Of a stretch of 64,000 bases of DNA, positions 44,426-57,529 are shown piece after piece; positions within the stretch are counted from its first letter, which is position 1, and each line of letters begins with the position of its first letter. Source of the stretch: Jackrogersella multiformis (Eukaryota; Ascomycota; Sordariomycetes; Xylariales; Hypoxylaceae); assembly GCA_902806575.1 (NCBI GenBank), contig CADCXD010000009.1, positions 558,001 through 622,000 on the forward strand, read 5' to 3'. Under the pieces are notes generated by a model that saw only the letters and a list, made by a program, of their open reading frames with translations, was not told the origin of the DNA and made no database searches. The position numbers were made by a program, and so were the translations under genes.

Positions 44426-47383
44426 TCAAGGCTGTGGAAGGTAGCTCGGTACATCGTAGGCACTGTACAAGAGCCCGGGGGCATCGGTAGCGGGCCAGTG
44501 GCCTTCGGCGCCGTTGACGAGCATCTGCAGGTTGCTGTCGAAGCCGTCGTTGAGCGCCGTCGCGGCCGGGTAGTCGGGGTAGTACGCCGTGGGGTGGGGC
44601 TGGTACGGGTCCATTGCTGGTGGTGGTGGTGGTGTCTGGTGGGACGCTTCGGGCAGCATGTCGAGGCTGGAGTTTGTGTATCCTGGCTGAGGGTAGCTAT
44701 GCGGATGGGAATGCGGCGGTGGTGCCGGTTGCTGATGTACTCCGTATGGAGTTTGCGATAGCGACGGGAGACACACTGGTTGCACATATCGGGGCTGCGT
44801 CTGTTGCAAAGGTGCCAGTCTGTGCGGCTCTGGACACTTCCCCACTCCAGGCTGTCCTCGTTCCTCTGGATGCGCTGTTAGCGGCGCAGGCCGTAATGGG
44901 CCGAAGCTGATGGCTTCGGATTGCTGGAGGCAGGTCGTGGTCGTTCGGGGATGCATAACACTGAGGGCGTGCGGCTGTGGCTCCTTCTGTAGACGAGGTT
45001 AGATTCGGCTGAGCCCCAGCTGCAACTGTTCTTATGTAGGTACCTACTCCGTCTGTCATTGTGCCGGCCTGGAACAATAACCTCTTTGGATTCGAATCCT
45101 CGTACCACTTCTCCAAGCCGTTGCACCAGGTCTCGGCGAGAGGCCACGCCTTTTGGCATTCTCTCAGGACAGCTACTATGCGGCTATACATAGCGCGACC
45201 TTCCTCTTGTATAGTCTCTAAGTTCTGTCCCGCATAGGCATCCACTAAGGGGGTATAGTTAGTGAGATGCTACACTGGAATTGTGTGTATATTGGTGGAG
45301 GCAAGCCTTACATTGGGGAAATTTGCATAGATAAGAGGCCAATAATCCGCAGCCGTATATGATGAATCCCTAGAAGAATTTGTAATTACTCTACTCATAG
45401 GAGCTGTTAGTTAAACTTACTGCCATTTGAGACCCAACTCGTCCCGCCTCAACACCGTCTTCGTAACGGGCATCGATTTGCGAATATAGCTCTCTGACAT
45501 TGAAGAACAACTCTGCCGCCATTTTATTGTAGAATTTTACCTCGGCATTTGAAGGATTCCCCTGAGCATAGCGAATCATACTAAGACTGAGGTATTAGCA
45601 CAATTCGAGCTTTGATAATAATTACGTACTCTTCCATATATTCTTTGCGGAGGACGATATGGCAAAGTCGGATACAGCCAGTCAGACCGAGGTACGCCTA
45701 AGTCTCAGCGTCAGTGACAGACTCCGAATGGACCCAGGAAACCCCTCTGTCCTTACCAGGTCTACCTCGTAATGTCTATAGCCGCCCAGCAGGATCTTAC
45801 CGAATGCGTGGTCGCTCGGGAGATTTTGCTCGAATTCCAAGAGTCGTCGATTCAGCTTTGCGAACTCGCTACCTTCGTCGTTAGGCCGGCCGCATCTCCT
45901 ATTGAAGAGGACGCGCCGGGCGATGATCCCCCAAAGATTGTGCACTTGCATCAGAGATGCAAATAGGGACCTCGGCCTAAGTATCGTGAGGTAGGGGTTC
46001 TGAACGGCCGGTGGTGTCCCGTCGAGAGCTGCCCGCTGGTCGGGAATCTTGCCATCTTCGAACTCTGCCTCGTCGCTCGGAAGAAGCGCGGTGATATCGC
46101 CGGGTGCAAGAGATACTGGCTTATACGGGCCAGAATGAAGGTTATCTTGGCCTAGCTATAGTTAGGGAATTAAAAGTTCGATTCTTTAAGTTTGACCTAC
46201 TATGTAACATCCACTATAGACTCGGGAATTGATAGATCAGCCGCTGGTCAGAATTGAAGTATATAAAGGGGTTCAAATGTGGCATATCGAGCTACGAAAT
46301 ATTATACTGCCGTTGACTTACAAAGGTGCGCCTAGCTGATTCTGCGAGTACCCGATGTTCTATAGGTGACTGCGACGTGATAGGACTATATGCCTCCTCT
46401 CGATGAAGTCGCATCAATGCGGCCATCCTGAAGGCGATACCTGCGCTAATCTTTGCACAAGGTGAGAAGACTGAGTCTATCAACCGCTTATTTAGAGGAT
46501 TATCTTACGTAGCTTGTATTTGATTTCCCGCTTCCTTGCTCGGCAATGCTCAATAGGTAAAAAGCTTGACATCGTTCAAGAGTGGGCTGTTGATAGAGCT
46601 CGTGTACGGCAAGGAACTGGGCCTTGTTCATGAACTCGGTGGCCGCCTTGATTCCATCGCCGTAGGCTTCTATCAAGACTTTGTCGAACCTAGCTGAGAT
46701 TGCGAGAATGCTCAGCAGTAGGAATACGCTCACGGACGAAGGATTCTCTCGGACCTGCGTAGGGAACCGCCTTTTTGGAATGAAGCCCAGTTGAAAATAG
46801 TTCCTAGTGAAGGTGTTGATGCCGTCGACGACGATGTCGACGCCTGGAAGCAGATCCCACTCGTTTTCCAACTTAAAGGACTTGTAGTCAGCAAGGACAC
46901 TACGTACGAAACCTGGAGAAGCGGGCGACTCTTTCTTGACTTGAACCTCGCTATTGGATTTCCTGTCAGTTCTCTGGCGAGGATGCCGAAACCGCCGATC
47001 CTGATCCGAGTCTCCGCGAGAAGGGAAGACACTGAAATAGCATGAGCTTGGAGAACATGATCGTAATTTAGTTTAGTGATTAATATACCATTCTTCGGGC
47101 ACGTTTGCCTCCAAACAAGACTTGCAAGGAGGTGCCTTGTCATGGATGCACTTGCTTCGCATCCGCCGACATCTAGATAAAATTTGGAGTTTAGCTACGA
47201 CGATATCGTTTCTGAGAGCGGAGTATTATACCTGCGACAAGCAATAGGAGCACGGCGCTTGATGGGTGGAGCGTTCGGATCGGAACTGGCGGCCACAGTA
47301 GACGTAGTCGATGGTGAAGTCGGTGGTGGAGACCTAGAAGGGTAGTGGAGAGAATCTGTCTTGGGATCTGACACTATAGCCAT
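44426..47383 (-). CDS. Zn(II)2Cys6 fungal-specific transcription factor
   Basis: Eleven exons on the minus strand: 47383..47232, 47172..47089, 47031..46509, 46450..46322, 46213..46201 (13 nt), 46151..45757, 45697..45630, 45586..45421, 45369..45312, 45244..45048 and 44986..44426; 781 residues. The zinc cluster is split by two introns: Cys 49, 52, 59, 67, 70 and 79 (ACRRCRRMRSKC ... PPCKSC ... EEC). Then a fungal_trans-type middle region with GIAFRMAALMRLHREEA and WMLHSQDNLHSGPYKP, then a Pro/Gln/Tyr-rich C-terminus that may be an activation domain. All canonical splice phases close, but exon 9 reads as a more protein-like sequence (DSSYTAADYWPLIYANFPN) one base out of phase with its own splice sites. 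Target genes cannot be inferred; no enzyme cluster sits beside it. Confidence 0.85.
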
Positions 47384-49951
47384 CTTTGGAGCTTAGTGAT
47401 GGGTCTCTACCTAGCCGTCTACCTTAGCTGCCTAGGTAGGTACCTAACATGGAGTGACACGGCAGTCCCAAATTTCAGGAATTCGGGTCCGTCGTGCAAC
47501 TAGATGCTAGTTCCGTCCTCCCCCATAAAAAGGCACTGCCAGACTGCGTCGTCGTCGGCAACTAGCCTGTTCCTGGTTCTAGTGTAGTTCTAGTGTAGTT
47601 CTCGTGCCAAGTCTACGGAGAGTTTTAGCACTAGATATGTATGTACTTGGGTAGTATCCGGTAGAATCGGTTCTTCAAGGCAGCGAATCTTGAAAATACC
47701 GTAGCGAACATCTGAGGTTGACCTTGGTGCCGAGTCTCGAAGTTACGTGCGTATTCAAATCCCTCGACGGAAATATATAAGATAAAGTTGCGAAATCATT
47801 ATAAAATATGATAGATGATAGGAAATGGCTTAGACCAGCCAGAAAAGACACAGCCCTACGGGGATTATTCTACCAAAGCCCAGTCGATCCCCTCATACCT
47901 ACACTAGTAAAAGAAGGTGAACCACCTCGTCGAACCGCCCTAGCCTAGCTCAGCTTAGCATCGTAGCTTTAACTGTTTATAGATACCTACATACATACGC
48001 GAGATCGGGATGTGTGCTAGCGTCGGCCGTCGCAACGTGCCCAATCAATCATGTACGGCCAAAAAAACAATAGTACTATGTATGTAGGAAGAAGAAAAAA
48101 GGATGATGAAACAACGGTTTACCAGGTAGGTAGTATTTACATAGGGGCAGGTACCTACCTGTAACACGATAACAAAGTCTGTATCGATAGGCGTAAGGCG
48201 CTTGGTCAGAAGGTTCCTACCCAGGTATACTACGTACCTGCCTCGGCATGGGGTCGGAGGAAGAGCCACAGATTCGGCCCGTGCATTCAACGGTTCCATT
48301 CCGGGGGGTGGTGGCAGGCGCAATGCGGCGGCACGTATTCGATCAATAGATCATCAATCTGATGCGCCTCTCTCTACCTTACCTGCTCGTCGAACCCAGA
48401 GTGCTGGAAACCGGTCTGCCGCTTGCCTGGGCCCCCTGATGTGCCAGGAGGACGCGATTGGGCCAATCCCGCCTTCGATGCCTGCCTCGTCGACGGTGGT
48501 GGCTGACCGTGTCGAAACCAACAGCGCCGTATGAACGTAGGACCCTGGGGACCACCGCACCCCACCCCACGCTAAATCAAGATGCTACGCTATCGCATAC
48601 TACATAGTATGTACCCGGACCCCCTTAACCTTCCCCTCGGATGCCTGCCACGTCCGTGCTGAGAGGGCAATCGCTGCTACCTACCTACCTACCTACCTAC
48701 CTAACCTTGCAGCTAGCTGCTTTTGTTGCTCCACGATGAGACCGGTGAAGGACGGTGACTTGCTTCGGAGGCGATCGATCCCTCTAGCTTCCAACCAAGC
48801 CAACCCTGTCAGCACCTACGCTGCCTAGATATAGGACCAGGTTGCTGCTGTTGGTAAGGGAACGATTCCTAGCTCCCGCGGAACTACATCTACTCGTCAT
48901 TGCTGAGCGTCCGCCCTCCGACGCAGGCCGAGTTCGATGCCTCGGAGAGCAATCAATCAGCTGAGGTCGTCACAATCACAGGCAGGCAGCATAGGACTGA
49001 GCGAGTAGGTGGCATCGCATTGAAAGCTATAGCCTGACTGACCAACTGCCCAGGTAGGTAGTCGGCCGGAACAGCCGCTTCCCTCCGGCAAGTCGTGCTC
49101 CGTCGGTTCGGTTTCTGATTGGCAAAGCCGGGTCCTTAGCTCAGCTAGCGTATGCAGAAGTGGCACGAAAATGACGACAAGATTTAAGAAATATTGGAAA
49201 TTCATACACGAGACTAAAGAGAATCATGATTACTGGGATATCAGCAGCATTGGAAATACTTGAGCAACGAAGAGCATAGAGTTGTTATACGCAACCGAAC
49301 TTTTATATAGGCTAAGATTTCGTATGTTCATCGTTGATCTCATATAGCGTTCTTGATCTTCGAGGACGTAAGAACAAGATGATGTCAGATACCTACTTTC
49401 AGATACTAAACACCATAAAATTTCACCAAGAGGATGAGTAGATATCACAAAAAACAAAGGTAGACCACCAAGAAGAGAATTTGTCGCGCGACTACCAGTC
49501 GGCGCACTGTCATATTGTTAACCATTCCTATTATGTGATTCGAGTTTCAGGCCTTCGTAGCTGCGTCCTCGTAGACTCGCTATGCTCTAGAGTCATAAGC
49601 CCTCTTTCGACGGCTTGAAACGCGTTCCATATGTCAGCCTTACAACCTTGTAAACCTCGGTTCCAACCCGATCCAAAGTCCCTGAGAAGGAGCCCTTCCC
49701 AGCCCCGTGACTCTCTACTCGCCCTCGTCCGAGGCAGACAAATCGACAAACTCCAGAAAACGCCGGCCTGCTAAATGCTCCAATGCCGGTACCGCGACCC
49801 ATCCGCTGCAGGTCGCCACTCGCGACTGATTCTAATGACTAGGTATTACACACAAGGGTCTAAAGGCCAGCGCTGCGAAATATGTACGCGCGAACACACA
49901 ATGTGACGTCTAATGAATGAACTTTTTGTGCGTTAGAAACGAATAAGGATA
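47384..49951. other. Intergenic, promoter of the transcription factor and 3' flank of SEC2
   Basis: No gene supported. It contains six perfect CTAC units at 48677-48700, further CCTAGGTAGGTACC repeats near 47433 and 48126-48160, and overlapping short frames around 48200-48570 in a G+C-rich patch without protein-like content. Confidence 0.5.
48677..48700. repeat. (CTAC)6 microsatellite
   Basis: Six perfect CTAC units in intergenic DNA. Confidence 0.9.
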
Positions 49952-52045
49952 TTAAGTTGGTATAGTTGTTGTGCCGAGAATTACTGACGCATCCTCGCTG
50001 GGAGCGCCGGGGATCGCGAGCGACAGCCTCTCGCCTTTGTGTTTTCCCGCTTCCGCGTCGGTAGGCTCTGATGGCTGAATCGAGTCTTCAGCGCCGTCGA
50101 CGCTCGGGAGATCAGAATGGATGACCGTTTGTTCTGACTTTTTATCATCTTGGTTAGATTCGCCCTGCTCGGCGACTAGCCGGGATTCGCCGGGTTCGGT
50201 AGAAATATCCACGGGCTCATCTGCCTTAGTGTCGTCGGTTGAAGCCTGGTGTGCCTTGTGGCTAACTAGGCCGGATTCCTCGCTGGCGCTGCGGGAATGC
50301 CCGTGGTTGTTTACTGGAACTACACCGCCTCCAATGCGGCTCCAGAACATTTGGTCTCGCAGTCGGACACTCTCCTCCCAAGCAACTCGCTCGGAGTCGG
50401 CATCCTCAGCACGCCAGAGCCCATCTTTGACCATGCGCAAGAAACCGAGGAAATCGCATGTCGATCTGACGCGGTCGAGACAGTATTTACAAAGAGGATA
50501 TCGTTGCGCAGAATCCGATTCGCTCGTCCGGAAGCGATGGTTGCGCAGATGCGGCGTATCCTTACGTGCATCACCGCAGAGCGAGCAAGGATAGAACTCG
50601 GGCTTGCTGATAGATTTGAAAGGACTAGTCGTCGGCACCGGCTCTACAACGAGAGTCCCTTCGGTCATTGCATGAACCACAGACCGGCGGGCGAGCCAAG
50701 AAAGACCCGGCGCAATGTCAAGACGGAGAGTCGGTTCGATATCCTCAGCCAGAACCCTCTTGTAGAATTTCGTGTCTTTTAGCGGCGGCAAAGGACCCAA
50801 GGCGGCGGCAGATCCGGAACTCAGGGTTGACGCGGGCGTGTTCGGTGTTTGCGGAGAAACGTTCGCACTTGGCGTCCCGAGAGTAGATACAGATACCGCT
50901 GAGGAATTCGACGGGGCTGGGGCGTGCCCGGAACCTGTGAAGCTAAGAAGAGGGTTAAGTCCACTATACGACACTGACGAAGCACGGCTATTCGAAGCTC
51001 GCCTCGACGTTTGTATGAGCGACACAAAGTCATCAAAAGCAGAGAGATCGGTCCTCAGTACAGGTTGAATCAGATGATGGAGGTTTGTCGGGTACGTGGG
51101 AGGTATAGATTCCACGGCAGCAGAATTCAACCCGCCTTCGGATAGTCGAGTTTCGTCGTCTCCCGAGTCGAACTTGCTAAATCCAGGAGACGAAGGAGCT
51201 GTTCCACTATGATCATCGCGCTCAACCGTCATCTGCTCCATGACGAGCTTTAGCTCCGCCAGTTGTTCTTGCTGCGACTTTAGGAGGCTTTCGGTATCGG
51301 CTAGTTGCGCTTTCAATTGTTCATTCTTGCGATGGAGGATCTCCTGTTCCCTTTTGGCGTCCTCCTTAGCAGTAATAACCATGTTCTGCGCTTCCTCGAA
51401 AAGCGAAACAGTCAACGTCTCGAGCTCCTGTTCAATCTTCCTTTTTTCCCTTTCAACTTCAACCCGCAACCTCTTCTCTTCAACAATGCGCGCAAGAAGT
51501 TTACCCTTCTCGGCCTCAACACTCTTGCGCTTGACCCAGACATCACTATTCAATGTTTCTCGTTGCTGTGCTACCACATCTTCGAGCTCTCGGATTCTTC
51601 CAAGAGAAGTCTCCAAGTCCTGCCTTGTCGCTGAAAGCGTGTCGTCGAGACTAGTTTGGTGATTGATCGCGTTGATGAGCTTTGTGCTAAGCGTGGCAAC
51701 CTCCTGATCTAAATCGGGGTGGAGTCTGTTATCGTCCTCGGGACTCACGACGCGTATCCTAGGGTCGGGGATGGTGCTATGATCCTGATCCTCCATCAGG
51801 GAACTTTGCGATGGCATTCTCCTAGGTCGAAGTGAAGAAATAGAGCTGGGGGGGCTCGTCGGAACCATCATCTCGGCGGCGACATTTGATGAAGACAAAG
51901 ATTTTACCGGCGACCTCGACCGGGAAATAGCAGTGGGTGACATGCTGGAGAGTGATCGAAGATGGCCAAAGGTACGCTGCGGGCCGGGGCTTGGGCTCCG
52001 GTGTTGCGACCAGGCGGCGACGTGGATGAAGCTGAGCCAGGTCAT
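49952..52045 (-). CDS. SEC2: Rab guanine nucleotide exchange factor, Sec2/Rabin8 family
   Basis: Activates the exocytic Rab (Sec4) on secretory vesicles, important for polarised hyphal growth. The open frame gives 697 residues. Order: Ser/Arg-rich N-terminus, long coiled coil (about 112-276) containing the GEF-typical SLFEEAQNMV (214-223), a Ser-rich linker, a Cys-containing block (about 485-575; CSLCG, RNHRFRTSESDS, YPLCKYC, then CDFLGFLRM) matching the Rabin8-type C-terminal region, and an acidic disordered tail. The true start is uncertain: the region before residue 25 reads through sequence that could be an intron, and an upstream ATG (MSQPPGSVTAQS, nt about 52117-52082) followed by a splice to about nt 51980 (RTFGHLR) would replace the first 24 residues. 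Confidence 0.85.
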   Translation of the reverse strand: MTWLSFIHVAAWSQHRSPSPGPQRTFGHLRSLSSMSPTAISRSRSPVKSLSSSNVAAEMMVPTSPPSSISSLRPRRMPSQSSLMEDQDHSTIPDPRIRVVSPEDDNRLHPDLDQEVATLSTKLINAINHQTSLDDTLSATRQDLETSLGRIRELEDVVAQQRETLNSDVWVKRKSVEAEKGKLLARIVEEKRLRVEVEREKRKIEQELETLTVSLFEEAQNMVITAKEDAKREQEILHRKNEQLKAQLADTESLLKSQQEQLAELKLVMEQMTVERDDHSGTAPSSPGFSKFDSGDDETRLSEGGLNSAAVESIPPTYPTNLHHLIQPVLRTDLSAFDDFVSLIQTSRRASNSRASSVSYSGLNPLLSFTGSGHAPAPSNSSAVSVSTLGTPSANVSPQTPNTPASTLSSGSAAALGPLPPLKDTKFYKRVLAEDIEPTLRLDIAPGLSWLARRSVVHAMTEGTLVVEPVPTTSPFKSISKPEFYPCSLCGDARKDTPHLRNHRFRTSESDSAQRYPLCKYCLDRVRSTCDFLGFLRMVKDGLWRAEDADSERVAWEESVRLRDQMFWSRIGGGVVPVNNHGHSRSASEESGLVSHKAHQASTDDTKADEPVDISTEPGESRLVAEQGESNQDDKKSEQTVIHSDLPSVDGAEDSIQPSEPTDAEAGKHKGERLSLAIPGAPSEDASVILGTTTIPT

Positions 52046-55000
52046 ATCAGTAAGGTAGATCAGATAAATGGTGAGACTAGACTACAGATTGGGCAGTCAC
52101 AGAACCGGGCGGCTGCGACATAAGTGACGTGCTATATGCGATTACAAAATACCAAATACATAAAAATCGAGGAATTATTAGAGGGCACCATGAAGATGTA
52201 TTGTACTTACGACTCCAGCTTGACGGCTGGTGGACCAAGAGGTCCTGAAGACGCCGCAACCCGCTCTTGTGTGTTCTGTGGAATGAGGTATATATTACAA
52301 AGATAAAAGGCAAAATAATTAAATGAGTTGGAGCTAAAATTGAGTTCTGCAGGTAGGAGGGTCGCTCATCGAACCGATGTCGTGCTATCGTTGGTGTTGC
52401 GTGCCCAGGTGGTGAGACCTATGTCGTAGAACCTAAGACCAGCAGCTGACTGACTGTCCAGGTCACAGGTGGCTATCTAAGGTATCTAGTGTAGGTCCCT
52501 AGGTAGGTAGGTATCGGCAGGCAGGTAAAGAGCCCTGAAGGTATGATGTATCTGTATCTGTATCCGTATCCGCGTAGGCACGAGAACAAGACTGGAACGT
52601 TTAATCAGCATGACAATTTTCTTAAAATGCCATAAGAATGGACGAGCTGATGGATCAATCGGACGGTCACTCGACTATGGGTAAGATGGCAGATGGTTCG
52701 TAGATAGTTCGTGGGGTTATAGTGACATTGAAGTGTGAATCATGAATCCTCCTCTCTCCTCTCTCGGTCAATTCGGCAAGACAAATCGAGACGGCAATAA
52801 AGGGAATTGGAGATTTGAGGATTTAGCGTAAAGATAGTGTAGATGGATAGATAGATAAAAGCTGCAGGTGCGGAGTTGGTGGTATGGAATCAAATGATAG
52901 GCCTAGGCGCTCGTGAAAATCACCAAACCGGCCCTATCCATGCAAGAGCGACAGGGGTGATACCAGCCTAAACCATGCCTAAGTGGTGGCAGTAGTGTCC
53001 AGGGGTATCTAAGTAGATGTACGTTGCACGTTGATAGGTTGTGCCCAGGTGGTTACCTTATGCTAGGTAGGCAGGTACGCATAAGAAGTAAACTGTACCT
53101 TTTGGAAGGATGCGTACTTAGGTAGTGGTCGTATTGTTTTCTTTCTTTTTTTTGTTGGTACACGTCTTACCTAGGTATAAGATAGAATACCTAAGATAAT
53201 AGAGGCTTTTGTTGAAGTATAGCACTGGAAGGATGGACGGGTTGATCGAATAAACGGCCGCGACAGAAGAGAAAGGCAGTAACCAAGCAACTAGGACCAG
53301 ACTAGATGCGAACTGCTGTTGATGTAGGTAATGTACCTTAGGTAGGTAGGTAGTAGGCAGTTGGTGCAAGACAGGGCTTGGTAAGAATGGGATGACAATT
53401 AATGAACGCTGTTAGAATTAGGTAGTGAGGTGGTAAATGGTAGGCTAGAGATGCGGCCGCCACCACCTCGTAATTTAGTCCTTAGTAAGACCTTAGGAGA
53501 ATGGATGGTGAATGAAGGAAACTACAATTGAAAACTCCTGGCTCCAAGAGAATGCGGAAGGTGTTGAGCACGTTCAACAAAACGGAACAATGTATCGGAA
53601 GGGGCAATGCAATTGCAAGGTTAACTGAAATAAATAAATATGATCGTTGCTTAAAAAGATATTCAAGCTTCTAATCTTCACGGTGGGCAGGTAATAGGCA
53701 GGCTGGCAGGGTGGGCAAGCACGGGTAAGCACAAGCAAGCATAAGAAGAACCTTGCAGTCTTGGAAGGAGGATACTACCAGGTATGTACAATGCAGCATT
53801 ATGTAAAGGCAATACCCAGTGCTGTAATCAATTAATTAATCAATGTCGTCATTGTCCTTCCGCAAACAGTAGGTAACTTGGCAGTGGCTGAGGTACATCA
53901 AGTAATTGATATTCAAATAATATTCAAATAATGGATGATATTCATAACGAAGTTCACGAATTTCACCGTTACTAGTCTCAATTCCCTTAGCTAAACACCC
54001 AAGCATTATCGATTAAATTGAACTAATGAACCTTATTACATAACTGGGTATGTACCTTGTTTCATTCCATCGTCGTCATTGTCGTCCTAACCGTTGTTTA
54101 GCTTTGATCCGAGGTTTCGTCGCATTTATCGCATCTGTCTATTACCAAAAGCAGCATAAACTACCTAGAATACACATGCTAACAAACTCTCACGTGTAGT
54201 ACATTCCCTAAATACCTATTGTAAAGTAATTATTATAATTATACACGGTGTGCAATATATACTACATTTTATCATTTACATCTTGGCGATCTTATGAAAT
54301 ACCTATTTCCAACACTTGGGCAAGCGTATGGAGTTTCACTGACTCGACACCTGGGCAGCAGTGTGGCCCGTGCTAAAAGAAAAAGCCCCTGATGGAATAA
54401 GAGAACAAGAAGAAAAAAGCCTGACAACCAATTCTTCTAGGCGGATCCCTTCCAGGTCCGTCCAAAAGAAGTACCTAAATCGGCTCCCTCACACACTACA
54501 GTAGGCTTAGTGTAGTGTAGTAGTCAGTGCTAGTACCTACCTAGGTACCTACCTAGTGTATAGTACCTACCTACCTAGGTACCTAGTGTAGAGCCTCTCG
54601 AGTCTCGACGGATGCAGCTGGCCTCAGGATTCGTGAGATCTCCAGGGCTCTGGGATGACCCGTCGTATCCTAACAGATCCCTGTCCGTCTCTTCAGAGCG
54701 CTTACAGATTCACTCTCGTCCCATACTCCCAGACTCCTCTCTTCGTCTTCCCGCGTCATCCCTTCCGCTTCTCACTTCGGTATTCAATCAAACACGAATG
54801 AACAAATATGCCTGCAACGAATTATTTCGTTGATACGATAATTCTGAGAGCTCTTAACAAGTCGATCACCTATTCTACCTTGTATATACTCAACTAAACT
54901 AAACTAAACTAAGCTCTCGCAAACGATCTTCAGGAGGTAGAAATCGAAGTACTGGTACTTCGCAAAAGTGTGCAGTACAACATCTAGAACCACCCATCTC

Positions 55001-57529
55001 TCAGCCGGCAGGGGACTCTCCAATAGTGTAGGTAGTTCTAACATAATAGTCCCGTTATCCTTTTAAGAGAGCTAAGAAAAGAGAGCCTCGAGACCTCGAG
55101 TTTAAATGCTCTAGGTACATAATAGTATTAACCGAAACGCGTCTTCGGGTCCGTCTGTGCTTTTCGCCTGAGGTGCGAATTCATCACTCCCCGGTCTGCA
55201 GCAGAAACAGTTCTCAATGTGACCTAGTGCCTACCCAGGTAGGTAGTAGGTAGGAGGTAAGAAGTTATTTTTATTCCAGCCTGCATCGGCCCTCCGCGCT
55301 CTTACATACCTTACGTAGGTACCTAGTAGATCACCAAGGGACGAGGCTCGAGACCCTACATTACTATTACTATTACTGCATCTGGCCTCCGTACGCTTTC
55401 TTTTACGCTTTCTTTCCCGCCCAATCACCCGTGCAGCCAGACGAGACTCCGCTGCACGCAATTAATTTTTATCATTCAGGCACCACGGTGGAAATAGCAG
55501 CCCGGCAGCCTGCATGTCTCGGCGTGCAAGACAGCCATCTCCATGCTACGTCAGCAGCAGCGTCGTTGCGGGTGACAAGTCCGCCTCTGCTCGTCTGGAC
55601 TTGGAAGTCGTATTCTCCAACAGCGCTCTGCAAAGAACAGCACGCGGCATTGAGCGGGTTGCATCCCGCGCCCATGTGCTTGTACCCGAAGCGTTTCAAG
55701 AGCCGTTGCTATTTCTAGGCCCTTGTATTTATACTATATTGGTAGCCATTTAAGATCTCGCCAGTCTGTCTGCCTTTGCTCTCGCAGAAGATAAAAGACC
55801 GTTTTCGCTTCCCTGCGGATCCTGATACGTAAACTCGTACAGTCACCGCGCGCGGCATCAGTAGCAGCACCATTAGCACCATTATACCGCTCGCCCCGTC
55901 GCCCCGATCGCCAACCAGCCATGATTAAGTACAACACATCAATCCGCATCTGGGAAAGGCAACGTCATCGGGCTACCCGTCGCTAATCATCCTGGCTTCT
56001 GGATTTTCACGTGGGTTCTAGGTTCGTTTTTCTTGTTCCTGCGTCTGCTATTACCTACCTAGGAACTGGATCTAGCCCAGTAGCCCGGGATGACCAGGGC
56101 AAGGCGAGTCATGAGCTTTCTCATGGTTGGTTTCCATACATACCTAGGTACGTTCGACGTGTTCGATATGGAGCTTGTGGCGTGCTGTGAAGTTTTTTTT
56201 CTTCATCTTATTTTTTTCTTCCAAATCCAATATTAGACTAATGTAGTGTAGTAGCAAATTGCGGCCAATATCGGCTCTATTTAAATACCATCCCATTAGC
56301 TGGCGATTGTTTACAGCGCCCCTCGAATACAGCTCACCTGACCAAACCGAATATGCTAGGTAGGTATTTGATCTTCCTTGTTCCAGTGGGCTCTCCTATA
56401 ACCTATAACCCGTGCTTAGGTCATGTGAACTACCTATCCATATTCGAGGATTTTTAGACAATCGCTGGTTTAGTGATAAGTCATATCCAGGAGCATCGTC
56501 AACCATCCCACCCAACTTCTATGGCACATCACATCACATCATATTAATGCCTGCCTACCTGGTATGCACACTACATACACTATATACCAGTGTACTTCCC
56601 AACCAGCTCAAAGTGCCATCACACCACGGTAAACTACACTAGGTACCCGATGTCTCAACGACATCGGTATGATCTAACTAACATCCATCACATCAAGCCA
56701 ACGCATATAAATGTACGTGTCTTCCCCGCAGGCCACCCTTCACCCCATCTACCTACACTAGTATCTAGTGTACAGGACCTTTACCTCCGGTAGTAGGTAG
56801 ATGTATGTATGTTATATGCACGCTCTGCCCTACCCCGGGTTTCTGTGCGCGCCCGACGTAAGGGCCCGTCCGAGATAACTGCCCGCCTGGACAGGTGCCT
56901 GTCTACGCCTATGTGCATATGTCACTTCGGGTTGCCGCGTTCCTTTGCTTCGGTGGTAGTAAGGTTCCAGGTTGGTAGGGAGTTTGTTAGAAAGCCGATA
57001 AGTGGATAGGTAGGTAGGTAGGTATTCAAGCGTGAGGACAAAAGGGGAACCAATGCATGTGTATTATATCCCTAGTGCCCGCTGAAGTCCAGTTCGCTGT
57101 AGTTCGCGGTGGCATGGTAAAATATAGACGTCTATTAGACGTATAAGTACCTCTTGCTAAGCATAAGTATGAGGCGTTATATATATCTACCTAGGTATGT
57201 GCCTACGTCTCTATCGAAATATGTATCAAGGGGTATCCTGAACCATCGCACGCCTTGGGAATGCGTCAGGAAACTTGTAAACGAAAGTCCTATCCATACC
57301 CGCGTTTCGTATTGTACGCCTCAATAATTTCGCGGCCCCTTTACCCAGCTCCCTAAAGCAAACCATCCCTTTCCCCTATTCCACTGGACAACTGCGAAGC
57401 ACTCTACACGTGATGTACCTAATCTCTGTGCCATTTCGGTCTCTAGTGGAAGTCTGCAAGTCAAGTAGGTACCTAGTGAAGCACGACTCGGGAAGATAAC
57501 TATAGGAGAGGGTTATCCCCCCAAGTATC
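52046..57529. other. 5.5 kb intergenic stretch without a supported gene
   Basis: Promoter side of SEC2 and 3' flank of the unrecognised gene. It is repeat-rich: GGTAGGTAGG runs (52501-52513, 53335-53355), a duplicated AGTACCTACCTA unit at 54532-54590, and CTACCTAGG scattered throughout. Overlapping short frames on both strands near 55430-55950 lie in a more G+C-rich patch, but neither strand gives recognisable protein. No tRNA found. Confidence 0.5.
54532..54590. repeat. Tandem duplication of a CTAC/ACCTAGGT-rich unit
   Basis: Two neighbouring copies of about 30 bp, each starting AGTACCTACCTA and ending CCTAGTGTA, differing by shuffled CTAC and GGTA units. Confidence 0.75.

Noticed and set aside
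55431..55753. Overlapping frames of 79-95 codons on the plus strand
   Set aside because: Two frames and the opposite strand are all open because of composition; none is protein-like enough to support.
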